A stretch of 64,000 nucleotides of DNA, taken from assembly GCA_016700155.1 (NCBI GenBank), contig CP065001.1, positions 1,364,001-1,428,000 on the forward strand. The letters are read 5' to 3'. The stretch is from Ignavibacteriales bacterium. Lineage in GTDB: Bacteria > Bacteroidota > Ignavibacteria > Ignavibacteriales > Ignavibacteriaceae. The notes under the pieces are model-generated. The model did not search any database, was not told where the DNA came from, and was given only the letters and a program-made list of their open reading frames with translations. The position numbers and the translations under genes were made by a program. This document shows positions 34,788 through 44,310 of this stretch, in pieces. The stretch's first letter is position 1; each line of letters opens with the position of its first letter.

Positions 34788-36272
34788 CTACTTCATCAAA
34801 CTCATTTTTTTAGTGAAAGTTTTATTCCCAACCTGGAGTTTGTAAAAATATATTCCACTCGGCAAGGAATTATTTACATGATAAACGAGTTGATGAGCAC
34901 CTGCTTCCTGCCATTCATTAAGAAGAGTTTCTATTTCTTCACCGAGTGAATTATAAACTTTTAAAGTAACATAATCTCCCTGAGGGAGTTCCCAATTGAT
35001 TGTAGTAGCAGGATTGAAAGGATTAGGATAATTCTGCGATAGTTTAAATTCTCCCGGTAAAGTGGTGACAAGAATTTCATTTGAATATGTAAATGTTCCA
35101 TCGTAGTCAATTTGTTTAAGCCGATATTTATACACTGTAGAACTGTTAACAAAAAAATCTTCGTATAAGTAGTTGCTTGCCGTTGTACTGTTTCCTTTCC
35201 CGCTTATCAATGCAACTGAAGCCCATTCACTACTCTTATTCAATTCCAATCTCTGCAACTCAAATCCGGCATTATTAATTTCCGAAGCAGTAGTCCAGCA
35301 AAGAGTGATTTTATTTTTTTCATTCACAGCATAGAATGAAACAAGTTCAACCGGCACAACATTATCTACATCAGATAACGAAGCGAATGTACCGATACCA
35401 AGCTTTGCACACTTAAGAAAGTATGGAAAATTAAAATACTGGATCCTGTCACCCGTAGTATGATAACGAGGATTAAAATCTCCGTAGTAATTTTCAATTA
35501 ATAAAATTGCCTGGTAACTTCTGTTCCAAAATGACGAATGATCACTTGCTGTTAGCCCGGGATTAATTGTTGATTGAACAAGTCCCATCCCGTAAGTATT
35601 ATTAATTTCTATCATCTTATTTGAAAGTGTCATCGAGGCAGTACGTGTATGAATCTCAGCAACGTTATCATTGTTTCCATCGTAAGCTACCATATCAAAA
35701 TTCAAAACTCCCTGAATATCCTCCGCATTTCTCCAGGCTGAATCTGCGTATGCTTTACTGCCGATCAACCCCTGTTCTTCTTCATCCCAGAGAGCAAAGA
35801 TAATTGTGTACTTGGTTGAAACATCATTCATCACTCTTGCGGCTTCAAGCACCAGAGCGGTTCCGCTTGCATTATCATCAGCACCGGGTGCAATAGCTCC
35901 ATTCGGCATTGAATCAAAGTGCCCGCAAATAATATACTTTTTATCAGGATATGTAGAGCCGGTTTTAACTGCATAAATGTTCTTACCCGTCACTGAAAAT
36001 GACTGTTCATAAGTCACTAAGCCATAGCCCTGCAGTTTTTCTTTAATGTGTTGTGCTGCAAGATTATTTCCCGGATAATTTTTGTGCCTGGATACAATTG
36101 TTTGTGTCACTCCACCTACGATTACAGGAACTTCTCCTGAAAGTTCATTCACAAATTTAGTCAATGAATCAATGTTCACACGATTTATTATTGCCTCAAC
36201 ATCAGGATCAACCTGGGCAATTAAGGAATGACTTAGAAATAAAAATAAAAATAGACTGTAGAGTTGTTTCAT
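34788..36272 (-). CDS. Secreted M28-family metallopeptidase with T9SS sorting domain
   Basis: A 494-residue precursor: signal peptide (cleavage near SLIAQ), M28 aminopeptidase-like domain (about 55-295) with the two-zinc ligand set H118-x-D120 (CGHFDS), D132 (GADDNASG), E164/E165 (DEEEQG), D in NFDMVAYD and H in YHTTGDR. A fibronectin-like linker (about 300-400) and a type A T9SS sorting domain (LSQNYPNPFNPATT...GIYFYKLQVG...KKMSLMK) follow. Secretion to the cell surface via T9SS is expected. Substrate unknown; M28 enzymes release N-terminal amino acids. A terminator follows 28 nt downstream. Confidence 0.93.
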   Translation of the reverse strand: MKQLYSLFLFLFLSHSLIAQVDPDVEAIINRVNIDSLTKFVNELSGEVPVIVGGVTQTIVSRHKNYPGNNLAAQHIKEKLQGYGLVTYEQSFSVTGKNIYAVKTGSTYPDKKYIICGHFDSMPNGAIAPGADDNASGTALVLEAARVMNDVSTKYTIIFALWDEEEQGLIGSKAYADSAWRNAEDIQGVLNFDMVAYDGNNDNVAEIHTRTASMTLSNKMIEINNTYGMGLVQSTINPGLTASDHSSFWNRSYQAILLIENYYGDFNPRYHTTGDRIQYFNFPYFLKCAKLGIGTFASLSDVDNVVPVELVSFYAVNEKNKITLCWTTASEINNAGFELQRLELNKSSEWASVALISGKGNSTTASNYLYEDFFVNSSTVYKYRLKQIDYDGTFTYSNEILVTTLPGEFKLSQNYPNPFNPATTINWELPQGDYVTLKVYNSLGEEIETLLNEWQEAGAHQLVYHVNNSLPSGIYFYKLQVGNKTFTKKMSLMK

Positions 36273-36377
36273 AATTCACCTCTGAAGTTTGGAAACGGTA
36301 TGACGAATCTATGATGTTGCATACAACTATCATTGATTTGATGAATTTTGCGACTGGTAAAAACCAATCCCCTTTAT

Positions 36378-37871
36378 TTATCCGCCTGCATGACAATTAG
36401 TGCATAGCAGGTCTTCTATTTGCTCTCCTACATCAACCGGATGCTGGAATTTTAATCCTTTCAGATCTACACGTGTGTTGCCGAAGTTGTCTGTCTGCGA
36501 GATGATGGTATGACAACTGTTACAATCATTTGATATAACTTTTCCATCATCACTAACGTGATTACCGTCATGACAACGGAAACAGCCCGGTGTATAAACG
36601 TGTGAGATATTATCTGGAAAATGTTTCCAGTCAGCATTCATATAGGGAAAATAATTTCTTGAATATATTTTTTTTACCTGCTCGATATTCGATTCAATTT
36701 CATTTTTTCTGTCGCGATAGATCTTCGGATAGTTCGTCATATAGAAGTTATTAATTCCATAACTGATGCTGTCTAAAGCCGCCGTCTTTGTTGTATATCC
36801 TTTTTCAAGCGATTGCACAGAAATACTTTTAATAAACGGCAGACTCTTACTCATTTTCCCCTGAGATAAAAATAAGTTAACCATCTTATCAGGCTGGTGA
36901 TAAATATGAGATGGTCTGTTATGACAATCTATACAATCCATTGTTCTAAGATTATCTGCATTAAAATTCTTCTCATCAAAGTTAACATCCTTTTGCCGGA
37001 AAATAGTTTCCTTGCCTTCTTTAGATGTTACCTTTACCCATGGAATTTCAAGCCTGCGTTCATCAGTATAAATGTATGAAATGATATTATCAGGATTAAC
37101 ATGCCAGTGAATGCCTTCTATCGAACCAAGCTCACTTCTGCCGCCGCCGATTTTAATCAGCATACTCAGATTTGATTCGGTATTATCTTCATCCGATAAA
37201 TAATAAGTGTGATCGACTTTTTTCTCATTGTAAAAGTGTGATGGATTATGACACTGTTCACAAGTTCCTTCTGCGGGTCTTAATTCTTTTACTGGCGTAG
37301 GTATTGGTCTGGAATATTTGTTGAACAGAACTGAATAAACCTGGTATGCCCCGGAGAATTTTGATTTAACATACCAGCTTGTTCCCGAACCTATGTGACA
37401 GCCAACGCATCCGACCCTGGAATGCGGTGAATCAAGATATGCGGTGTATTCAGGCTCCATCACAGCGTGGCACACAGTTCCGCAGAACTCATCTGTTTCA
37501 GTATATTCATACGCTTTAAAACTTCCGAAGGCTGAGAACATCATCAAAATGATTGTGCCTAATGAGAATGTAACAAACATTGCCCGCTTTTTGGGATCGT
37601 TCAAATCAAGAACAGGTAATCTTTTTTCTCTTACCTTGCCGGATTTTTCTCTTTTACGTTCCCGGTAAATTCCAAAGGCAATAAGAAGCAGACCAAAAAT
37701 TAAAATTGAGGGGATAATTATATAAGTGAGAATACCCATATAAGGATTCTCTTCCGAGCTGAAAAAGTCCAGAACAAACAGGAAGAGAATTAAACCAAAA
37801 CTGATTAAAGAAATTCCGGCGCCGGTAAGAGTTATTGGATTGTAAACATAATGAGGAAATCTGTTTCGCAT
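36378..37871 (-). CDS. Seven-heme NapC/NirT-like membrane cytochrome c
   Basis: A 497-residue cytochrome with three N-terminal hydrophobic segments (about 14-35, 43-67, 95-115) and a periplasmic part with seven heme sites: a first CX3CH (CGTVCH) followed by CVGCH, CEQCH, CIDCH, CFRCH, CNSCH and CTNCH. The first two, with MEPEYTAYLDSPH and CHIGSGTSWYVKSKLSG-like spacing, form the NapC/NirT core known to oxidise quinol. The other five hemes extend it. It lies 47 nt after the 13-heme cytochrome-b gene and is the last gene of the trio. Electron acceptor unknown. Confidence 0.88.
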   Translation of the reverse strand: MRNRFPHYVYNPITLTGAGISLISFGLILFLFVLDFFSSEENPYMGILTYIIIPSILIFGLLLIAFGIYRERKREKSGKVREKRLPVLDLNDPKKRAMFVTFSLGTIILMMFSAFGSFKAYEYTETDEFCGTVCHAVMEPEYTAYLDSPHSRVGCVGCHIGSGTSWYVKSKFSGAYQVYSVLFNKYSRPIPTPVKELRPAEGTCEQCHNPSHFYNEKKVDHTYYLSDEDNTESNLSMLIKIGGGRSELGSIEGIHWHVNPDNIISYIYTDERRLEIPWVKVTSKEGKETIFRQKDVNFDEKNFNADNLRTMDCIDCHNRPSHIYHQPDKMVNLFLSQGKMSKSLPFIKSISVQSLEKGYTTKTAALDSISYGINNFYMTNYPKIYRDRKNEIESNIEQVKKIYSRNYFPYMNADWKHFPDNISHVYTPGCFRCHDGNHVSDDGKVISNDCNSCHTIISQTDNFGNTRVDLKGLKFQHPVDVGEQIEDLLCTNCHAGG

Positions 37872-37918
37872 TTTATTCTCACTAAATAAGGAAAATATAT
37901 TTTACTAACTCAGACCTG

Positions 37919-40132
37919 TTAACTGTTGTCTTCTTGTTCCGTATCGGTTGAAGTTTTTTGTCTCTCTTCAGCTTTTTGCTTTTTTATTCTTTCAAGTTCA
38001 AGCGGATGTTCTTCAACCATTTCCTCTTCGGTAATTGTTCCTTTAAACCAGGCAAGGCTCATTGGATATATATCAGGATTAAAAATCACAAAATAGAAAT
38101 GCCAGACAACTATGGCGAGAAAAGCTAACCACGCTTCATAGTAGTGAATTGTTCGTGCAATATCCCAGTCAAGTTTTGAGAAGACACCGATATAATCAAT
38201 GTAAACCCACATCAACAGACCTGTAAGAGTCATTACAATGGTTCCCCATATCAATGCCCAGTATTCAGCCTTTTCTATATAACTGAAACGGTCAAGCTTT
38301 GGTTTTGTTTTTGAAATTCCAAGATTATACTTGGCTACGCCTATAGCATCAATAAGGTCCTGGTATTTTGGGAAAAGATCTTTAATTAATTGTCTTCCTC
38401 TTTGAGTAAAAGCCACGTAATAAATATGATAGAGAGAAATTATAACCATAGCAACTGCAGCAATTCTGTGAATCCAGCTCCTGTATTCGACTGCATCAGT
38501 GGATATATCACGAATATGACTTACCCACCATGATTCAGGGTAACGAAGCATAAATCCGGTTATCACAAGAATTATAAAGCTAAGTGCCATTGTACCATGT
38601 TGTATTCTTTCGCTCAGGTTCATCCTTAAATACAATGAATGTCCATGATGCTCTTCTCTTATCTTACCGCGTTGTTTTAATTTTTTGATCTTTGCTTTTT
38701 TAATAAAGTCGAGAAGATTATGGACAAACATTCCGCCTAACACTGAGATCAAAAGAAAAATATATGTCGTAGATATCCAGTAAAGTATCGGTTCATCATC
38801 TTCTTCAAGTGTAACGTGGATAGTACCTTCCGTGAAAGTCGTATTCGCACCAGGGTGACAAGAACCGCACGTTTTTACCAGGTTATCTTTATGAACCATA
38901 GAGGTCGGGTCAGAAGAAGGTTTTATGTTATGAACGCCGTGACAACTTCCGCAGTTTGCAACAGCAGCAGAGCCGCCGGTCAATGCAAGTCCGTGATATG
39001 ATTCAGAGAAAGTTTTATACCTGTTTGCTGAAAGTCCGTATTTCTCGGAGAGTTTTACTGATTCGTGGCAGGGCGAACAAATTTCTTTAGAAACATTTTG
39101 GAAGGCTACGGGCGCGTTAGGATCATCAGTCTTAAGAATGTTATGCTCACCATGACAGTTTGTACAGGAAGGTGCATCATTATTTCCTTTAAGAACAAAC
39201 TGACCGTGAATACTTTCATAATACTCTTCTTTAATGGAACTATGACATTTACCACATGTCTCAGGAATGTTCAGCTTATAAACTGTCGAACGTGAATCAG
39301 TTCCCTTAATGATCTTATGTGAATCGTGACAATCGGTGCAGCTTGCGGCGTCACCATTTTTGTTATTATGTAACGCAAAGCCGTGAACACTTTTGTCGTA
39401 AGCATGAATAAATCCGGCAGACGGCGTGGTCCTTTTTCGTACATCATCGTCATCAAGGTGACACGATAAGCACAATTTTTCCTGTGCAATCTTCTTATCA
39501 ACCTTGTTGTCGCCAAAAGATGATTTTGTAATTGCAGAGCTGTGACATGTTATACAACTTGGTGCGCCTGTATCACCATTTTTGAAAGCCTCAGAATGAT
39601 TGGAAAGGCTGTAATGCTCGGAAGCATCCTTATGACATTTGCCGCATGATACTTCAATATTCTGCCTGTTCCATTTACTTTTTGGATTATCAACACGGAC
39701 TACATCATGAATACCATGACAATTTTTACACGAAGTATCCGGGGTCTTTCCGGTTCCTTTTGATTTGATGATTTGCGGGTGAAACGAATGTTGTGTTAAA
39801 GCTTTTTGATGGCAGCCTGAACAGTCTATCTCTTTAATGTTTTCAGCGTGAGGAAGATTTTCAGGATCAAATCCTTTATGACAAGATACACAATTGAGTT
39901 TGGCGTGTACAGATGATTTGAGAGCGTCTTCTTTAACGAACAGTGAAATCTCTTTGCCGTTTTTCTCCATCGTTAGTTCATTGTCACTGTGACACATCAG
40001 GCAATCATCATTGGATTGTGCTGTTGCAAGAGGAGAGTAAACTAAGCATAAAAGAAAGATCAGGAATACAAAAGGATGATTTGCAATTTTAAACAAATTG
40101 TTTCCGGATTGACTTATCAGGTTTGCCTTCAT
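37919..40132 (-). CDS. Thirteen-heme cytochrome c fused to a b-type membrane domain
   Basis: A 737-residue protein: signal peptide (FLIFLLCLVYSPLATAQ), a periplasmic multiheme part (about 40-425) with 13 CxxCH motifs from CLMCH to the final CGSCHP, then about five membrane helices. The helices contain spaced histidines (RIQHGTMALSF, WIHRIAAVAMVIISLYHIYY, TIHYYEAWLAFLAIVVWHFYF), as in di-heme cytochrome b561-type domains. A charged C-terminal tail follows. The architecture recalls quinone-oxidising c-b fusions such as Geobacter CbcL, though the heme number differs. It probably takes electrons from menaquinol and passes them along a heme wire. The partner genes flank it. Confidence 0.88.
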   Translation of the reverse strand: MKANLISQSGNNLFKIANHPFVFLIFLLCLVYSPLATAQSNDDCLMCHSDNELTMEKNGKEISLFVKEDALKSSVHAKLNCVSCHKGFDPENLPHAENIKEIDCSGCHQKALTQHSFHPQIIKSKGTGKTPDTSCKNCHGIHDVVRVDNPKSKWNRQNIEVSCGKCHKDASEHYSLSNHSEAFKNGDTGAPSCITCHSSAITKSSFGDNKVDKKIAQEKLCLSCHLDDDDVRKRTTPSAGFIHAYDKSVHGFALHNNKNGDAASCTDCHDSHKIIKGTDSRSTVYKLNIPETCGKCHSSIKEEYYESIHGQFVLKGNNDAPSCTNCHGEHNILKTDDPNAPVAFQNVSKEICSPCHESVKLSEKYGLSANRYKTFSESYHGLALTGGSAAVANCGSCHGVHNIKPSSDPTSMVHKDNLVKTCGSCHPGANTTFTEGTIHVTLEEDDEPILYWISTTYIFLLISVLGGMFVHNLLDFIKKAKIKKLKQRGKIREEHHGHSLYLRMNLSERIQHGTMALSFIILVITGFMLRYPESWWVSHIRDISTDAVEYRSWIHRIAAVAMVIISLYHIYYVAFTQRGRQLIKDLFPKYQDLIDAIGVAKYNLGISKTKPKLDRFSYIEKAEYWALIWGTIVMTLTGLLMWVYIDYIGVFSKLDWDIARTIHYYEAWLAFLAIVVWHFYFVIFNPDIYPMSLAWFKGTITEEEMVEEHPLELERIKKQKAEERQKTSTDTEQEDNS

Positions 40133-40174
40133 AAAGAGTAAATATTTTTGAAAGGTAATTCTCGTTTAGTTTTT

Positions 40175-40513
40175 CTATTTCTTTAATGATACAAGCCAAC
40201 TGACAAGAGCTTTAAGTTCTTCGTCTGTTCCCTTAAAAGCTGTCTTGTGATCTTTACCATCTAATTTTTCTGCTTTCTTTAAGTACTTAGTCAGAAAATC
40301 CGCAGTCCTGTTTGAACCTGTTACTGATAAATCAACAGCATCTTTTTTCTTTGAAGTTAATTCAACTGAGTTTACAGAATGACAGCTACCGCATTTTTTT
40401 TCAACAAATATTTTTTGACCTTCTGGTTCAGTATTCTGAGCATATGAATACGCGAATCCAAATAACAACACTATCGAAACAACAAACAGTAAGTACATCA
40501 TCAGATTTTTCAT
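40175..40513 (-). CDS. Small monoheme periplasmic cytochrome c
   Basis: A 112-residue protein with a signal peptide (cleavage after SYAQ) and one heme site CGSCHS. The usual distal 'MP' Met ligand is not found; the corresponding segment reads GKDHKTAFKGTDEELKALVSWL, leaving His or Lys as the possible sixth ligand. It is the first gene of the cytochrome trio, 42 nt upstream of the 13-heme gene, and may shuttle electrons to or from the complex. Confidence 0.88.
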   Translation of the reverse strand: MKNLMMYLLFVVSIVLLFGFAYSYAQNTEPEGQKIFVEKKCGSCHSVNSVELTSKKKDAVDLSVTGSNRTADFLTKYLKKAEKLDGKDHKTAFKGTDEELKALVSWLVSLKK

Positions 40514-40625
40514 TTTTCAAAACTCCATTTCGGTTTGTCTTTAATACGAATTCGCCTCACAATTACAAAGACAATACCACCTTTTAACCGAAAATATCGC
40601 TGATAATATCAACAATTTTTGAGTG

Positions 40626-40647
40626 AGCTTCTCATCTTTGAGAAGCT
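40626..40647 (-). terminator. Hairpin after the receiver-like gene
   Basis: A perfect 9-bp stem AGCTTCTCA/TGAGAAGCT with a 4-nt loop. It lies about 140 nt after the 40787-41146 stop codon and about 110 nt upstream of the cytochrome operon. No T tract follows; it may terminate the upstream transcript or separate the two units. Confidence 0.5.
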
Positions 40648-40786
40648 AAAAGTTATTATTTCGCAAGATTTAGAATGAAACCGCACCAATTGTTAGTCGG
40701 TTATCTGCAATATCCACTTGGAGTTGGGAATCAAGATAGATAAAAATTTATTAAATGTCCTTTAATTTTTTTTATCAAGAGGAACG

Positions 40787-41146
40787 TCAGACGGATGGAG
40801 TCAGTTTGCTTTCAAGTGTAGATAGTTTGGAACTGACTTCATTAAGATCGAATGGTTTATAAAATATAGAATCAACGAAATGACGGATGGATGATTCAGC
40901 TTCCTTGCTCTGAGGTTTAAACACATAGGTAAGTATAATCTTCATCGCCGGAGTTATCTTTTTTATTTCCTCTAGAAGATTTTTGGTTTTATCGGAAGGC
41001 TCCATATCCAGGATAACTGCATCACAATCAATGAGTGACTTCACGGCACTCACATCATTTGTTACACTTACTTTGTACTTGTCCTGCAAATACATCAGTA
41101 TACTGTAACACATGCTGAAATCGGGACTATAAAAAACTATTTTCAT
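40787..41146 (-). CDS. Divergent receiver-like protein
   Basis: A 119-residue protein with a receiver-like fold: D in AVILDMEPSD matches the phospho-acceptor, and 'IFYKPFDLNEV' has the conserved K-P. The N-terminal acidic pair is weak (IVFYSPDFSM), so phosphorylation is uncertain. It lies between the cytochrome operon and the NtrC-type regulator and may connect the two. A possible sigma-54-like element stands about 50 nt upstream. Confidence 0.7.
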   Translation of the reverse strand: MKIVFYSPDFSMCYSILMYLQDKYKVSVTNDVSAVKSLIDCDAVILDMEPSDKTKNLLEEIKKITPAMKIILTYVFKPQSKEAESSIRHFVDSIFYKPFDLNEVSSKLSTLESKLTPSV

Positions 41147-41389
41147 AACTATTTAAGTAATTTTTCTATATGGCTATGATGAGCCGGTACGGATTTATTC
41201 CATTTATGTGCCAACATACTATCCTTAATCAGATTTAGTATTTATTAGCAAAGAGCGAAAAAATCGAAGTGAAATAATTAGAAAGGGGTTATATCGAAAG
41301 ATGAAACACGTTTTCCATTCTCGTTTCTGAAAATAAAGAGGAGATTATTTATAATCTTTGAGAATAGGGCAAAAAAAAGTGTTTAGAAA

Positions 41390-42745
41390 TTAAGCTTTTA
41401 TATCAAGCTCTTTTAATTTTCTATATAAGGTAGAAAGACCTACCTGAAGTACTTCAGCAGCTTTTTCTTTGTTGTAATCATTTCCCGCTAAAGCTTTTAA
41501 AATGATCTCCCGTTCAAACTTCTTTGTAGATTCTTCCAATGAACCGCTAAGATTGAAGTCAACGGATTCAGCATTCGGACGGAATATCTGGGGAAGATCT
41601 TTAAGTGTAATGAATTCTTCTTTGCAGAATATTACTGCCCGTTCAATTATGTTTTCAAGTTCTCGGACTTCACCACGCCAGTCATAATTTATCAGTGCGC
41701 GCATCGCCTCACTGTCAATACCTTTAACATTCTTTTTCAAGTCTGTTCTGTATTTGTTCAGGAAGTGATCAGCCAGAAGCGGAATATCTTCTTCACGTTC
41801 TTTAAGAGAGGGTAGATTAATATCTATTACGTTTAACCTGTAGTACAGGTCTTCACGGAATCTTCCTGCCTTTACTTCTTCTTTCAGATCCCGGTTTGTT
41901 GTAGCAATAAATCTTACATTAACAGGAAGCGATAGAGTTGTACCAACAGGAGTGTATTCTTTTTCCTGCAATGCTCTGAGTAATTTTACCTGTAACTGTG
42001 GAGGCATCTCACTTATCTCATCGAGGAATAAAGTACCGCCGTCTGCGGCTTTCATATAACCTTCTTTGTCAGTGATTGCACCGGTGAATGCGCCTTTTTT
42101 ATGTCCGAATAATTCGCTCTCAATCAGGTTCTCTGAAATAGCACCGCAGTTAACAGCAATGAATGGTTTGTTTTTTCTTCTGCTTTTAAAGTGTAAAGCG
42201 CGGGCAACAAGTTCTTTTCCTGTACCGCTGTTCCCGCTTATCAATACTGTTGAATCAGTTTCAGCAACCGTTTGAATCATATCATAAATTTTTTGTATAG
42301 CGGTACTTTTACCTACAATATTCTCAAAATCAAAATTGCGTTGTATTTCTTTTTTCAGAATCCTGTTCTCAAGAACAAGATCTTTAACTTCGAATAACCT
42401 CTTAACTTTAATTATCAGTTCATCAAATTCAACCGGTTTAAGTATATAGTCGCTTGCACCATTTCTTAATGCAGATATAGCCGTATCTAAAGAACCGAAC
42501 GCTGTGATTATGATTATGGATGTCTGAATATTCAGCTTCTTGATTTCCTGTAACAGTTCAAGCCCTTTCATTTCAGGCATCTCAAGATCGGTTATAACAA
42601 GATCAAATGTCTCTTCGAGTATTTTATCGTAAGCTACTCTTCCGTTCTCAGCTTCCTGAACGTAATAACCTTCCTTCTTTAATATGAAGGAAAGTGATTC
42701 ACGTATTATATCTTCATCATCAACAACTAAAATTCTTTCTGCCAT
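41390..42745 (-). CDS. NtrC-family sigma-54 dependent response regulator
   Basis: A 451-residue regulator: receiver (residues 1-120, D53 in VITDLEMPEM), AAA+ domain with Walker A GNSGTGKE (171-178), the sigma-54 contact motif GAFTGA (218-223) and Walker B GGTLFLDE (236-243), then a Fis-type helix-turn-helix at the C-terminus (NDYNKEKAAEVLQVGLSTLYRKL). It activates sigma-54 promoters after phosphorylation by the PAS kinase encoded 10 nt upstream. Its targets are not visible with certainty in the window. Confidence 0.96.
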   Translation of the reverse strand: MAERILVVDDEDIIRESLSFILKKEGYYVQEAENGRVAYDKILEETFDLVITDLEMPEMKGLELLQEIKKLNIQTSIIIITAFGSLDTAISALRNGASDYILKPVEFDELIIKVKRLFEVKDLVLENRILKKEIQRNFDFENIVGKSTAIQKIYDMIQTVAETDSTVLISGNSGTGKELVARALHFKSRRKNKPFIAVNCGAISENLIESELFGHKKGAFTGAITDKEGYMKAADGGTLFLDEISEMPPQLQVKLLRALQEKEYTPVGTTLSLPVNVRFIATTNRDLKEEVKAGRFREDLYYRLNVIDINLPSLKEREEDIPLLADHFLNKYRTDLKKNVKGIDSEAMRALINYDWRGEVRELENIIERAVIFCKEEFITLKDLPQIFRPNAESVDFNLSGSLEESTKKFEREIILKALAGNDYNKEKAAEVLQVGLSTLYRKLKELDIKA

Positions 42746-42755
42746 TATTTTCCCT

Positions 42756-44201
42756 TTATGGATGTATTGGTAATGTAATGATAAAAGTCGTTCCTTTGTT
42801 CATTTGGCTTTTAACTTTTATATCTCCCTGGAAACTTTTTACAATTCCGTAACTGACCCAGAGTCCCAGCCCGGTTCCTTTACCTTCTTTTTTCGTAGTG
42901 AAGAATGGTTCAAATACTTTTGCATAATTTTCTTCACTTATACCTTTGCCTGAATCCGAAAAAGTTATTATTACAGTATCTTCAGAAGGATTAATATCTG
43001 ACCTGGATGAGATACAATGTTTCCGTGCTTCATCAACTTCGGAAATTGCGTCAACGGCGTTTAGGAGAATGTTCACAAAGACCTGCTGTATCTGGTCGGC
43101 GATGAGAGGGAGGAGCGGGATCTTTTCATCAAGTTCGAGTTTAAATTCTATATCTTTTGCTTTTGTTCCAACCCTGGTTATCTCAACTGCTTCAATAATA
43201 TTTTGATTGATGTCGGTCAGTCTTAATTCATAGTTAGATGGTCGGGAAAAATCAACAAGGTCACGTATGATCTTTGAAATCCTTGTGATCTGGCTTTTTA
43301 CCAATCCAAGTTTTTCATTTATAAAAGGGTCCTGAGTTGAGCGCTGCGCAACCTGTACAAGGGCAGAAATTGATGCAAGCGGATTACCGACTTCGTGAGC
43401 AATACCTGCTGCGAGTGTTCCTATACTTTCCATTTTTTGTGTATGGATCAACTGTTTTTCCAAAACCCTTTTTTCGCTAAGGTCTCGGTGAACGCCGAAA
43501 AATCCTGTTACTTTTCCTTCACGATCAACGATAGGGGAGATAAGCAGTTGTGTATAGAACGGTTCACCATTCTTCTTTTTATTTTCAACCTCACCAACCC
43601 AGACTTTGCCGTCAGTGATTGTCTGCCACATTTTAGACCAGTATCGTTTGGAATTTTTTCCGCTGCCGAAGATACTTGGTTTTTGTCCAAGCAGTTCCTC
43701 CTTATTGAATCCGCTGACATGGCAGAACGAAGGATTAACATAAATCATTTTCCCTTCAAGGTCTGTTATCTGGAGCGGATTAACGGTATTCTCGGACACA
43801 TAGTAAAACCTGAGAAGATCGTCTTCTTTTTTCCATTCTTCTGTTAAATCATGCGCGGTAAGAAAAACAAAATTTGCTTTAGCACTATTTTCCGGAGCTA
43901 TGAAGAGTAGTTCAACATCATAAAGTGAATTGCCGTTAGTGAACTTTGAAGTTATTCTTTCACTCTTTCCGGTTTCAATACATTTGTTGAATGAGTTTAA
44001 AGTTTTATCCTTGTAAGAAGTTTCAAGCAAATCAGAAAATGGTTTTGCACCTTTTCCATTTAACCCAAATTTTGTTGAAGCTGATTGATTCGCTTTTAAG
44101 ATTTCGCCATCTGATGATATAACGAAAAAGTAATCGACAAAACTATCAAATAGTCTGAAATCGAAATTGTATGTAGGTTGATTCATCCGGTTATACGGCA
44201 A
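42756..44201 (-). CDS. PAS-PAS histidine kinase partner of the NtrC-type regulator
   Basis: A 481-residue soluble kinase: a first PAS-like domain (about 15-125), a second PAS-PAC (130-245, FFGVHRDLSEKRVLEK), HisKA with H269 in AGIAHEVGNPLASISALVQVA and a HATPase (NILLNAVDAI, DSGKGI, GTGLGLWVSYG). The GNPLAS type of H-box is typical of NtrB-like kinases. It overlaps no gene but is 10 nt from the regulator, forming a two-component pair. An alternative start Met at 44186 is equally possible. Confidence 0.94.
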   Translation of the reverse strand: MPYNRMNQPTYNFDFRLFDSFVDYFFVISSDGEILKANQSASTKFGLNGKGAKPFSDLLETSYKDKTLNSFNKCIETGKSERITSKFTNGNSLYDVELLFIAPENSAKANFVFLTAHDLTEEWKKEDDLLRFYYVSENTVNPLQITDLEGKMIYVNPSFCHVSGFNKEELLGQKPSIFGSGKNSKRYWSKMWQTITDGKVWVGEVENKKKNGEPFYTQLLISPIVDREGKVTGFFGVHRDLSEKRVLEKQLIHTQKMESIGTLAAGIAHEVGNPLASISALVQVAQRSTQDPFINEKLGLVKSQITRISKIIRDLVDFSRPSNYELRLTDINQNIIEAVEITRVGTKAKDIEFKLELDEKIPLLPLIADQIQQVFVNILLNAVDAISEVDEARKHCISSRSDINPSEDTVIITFSDSGKGISEENYAKVFEPFFTTKKEGKGTGLGLWVSYGIVKSFQGDIKVKSQMNKGTTFIITLPIHP

Positions 44202-44219
44202 TTTTAAAAATTATCGTTA

Positions 44220-44227
44220 CAAAAATA
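44220..44227 (-). promoter_or_regulatory. Candidate -7 element for the kinase-regulator pair
   Basis: TATTTTTG on the minus strand fits TAnnTTTG and would start transcription about 14 nt before the 44201 ATG. The -33 site is not clear. Confidence 0.4.
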
Positions 44228-44310
44228 CTAATTGGGATTTAGTTAAGAAAGTTATAAGATAAAACAGAAAACAAACCTGGTAAAGAAAAAGTTCTATTTA
44301 TTTGAATTTA

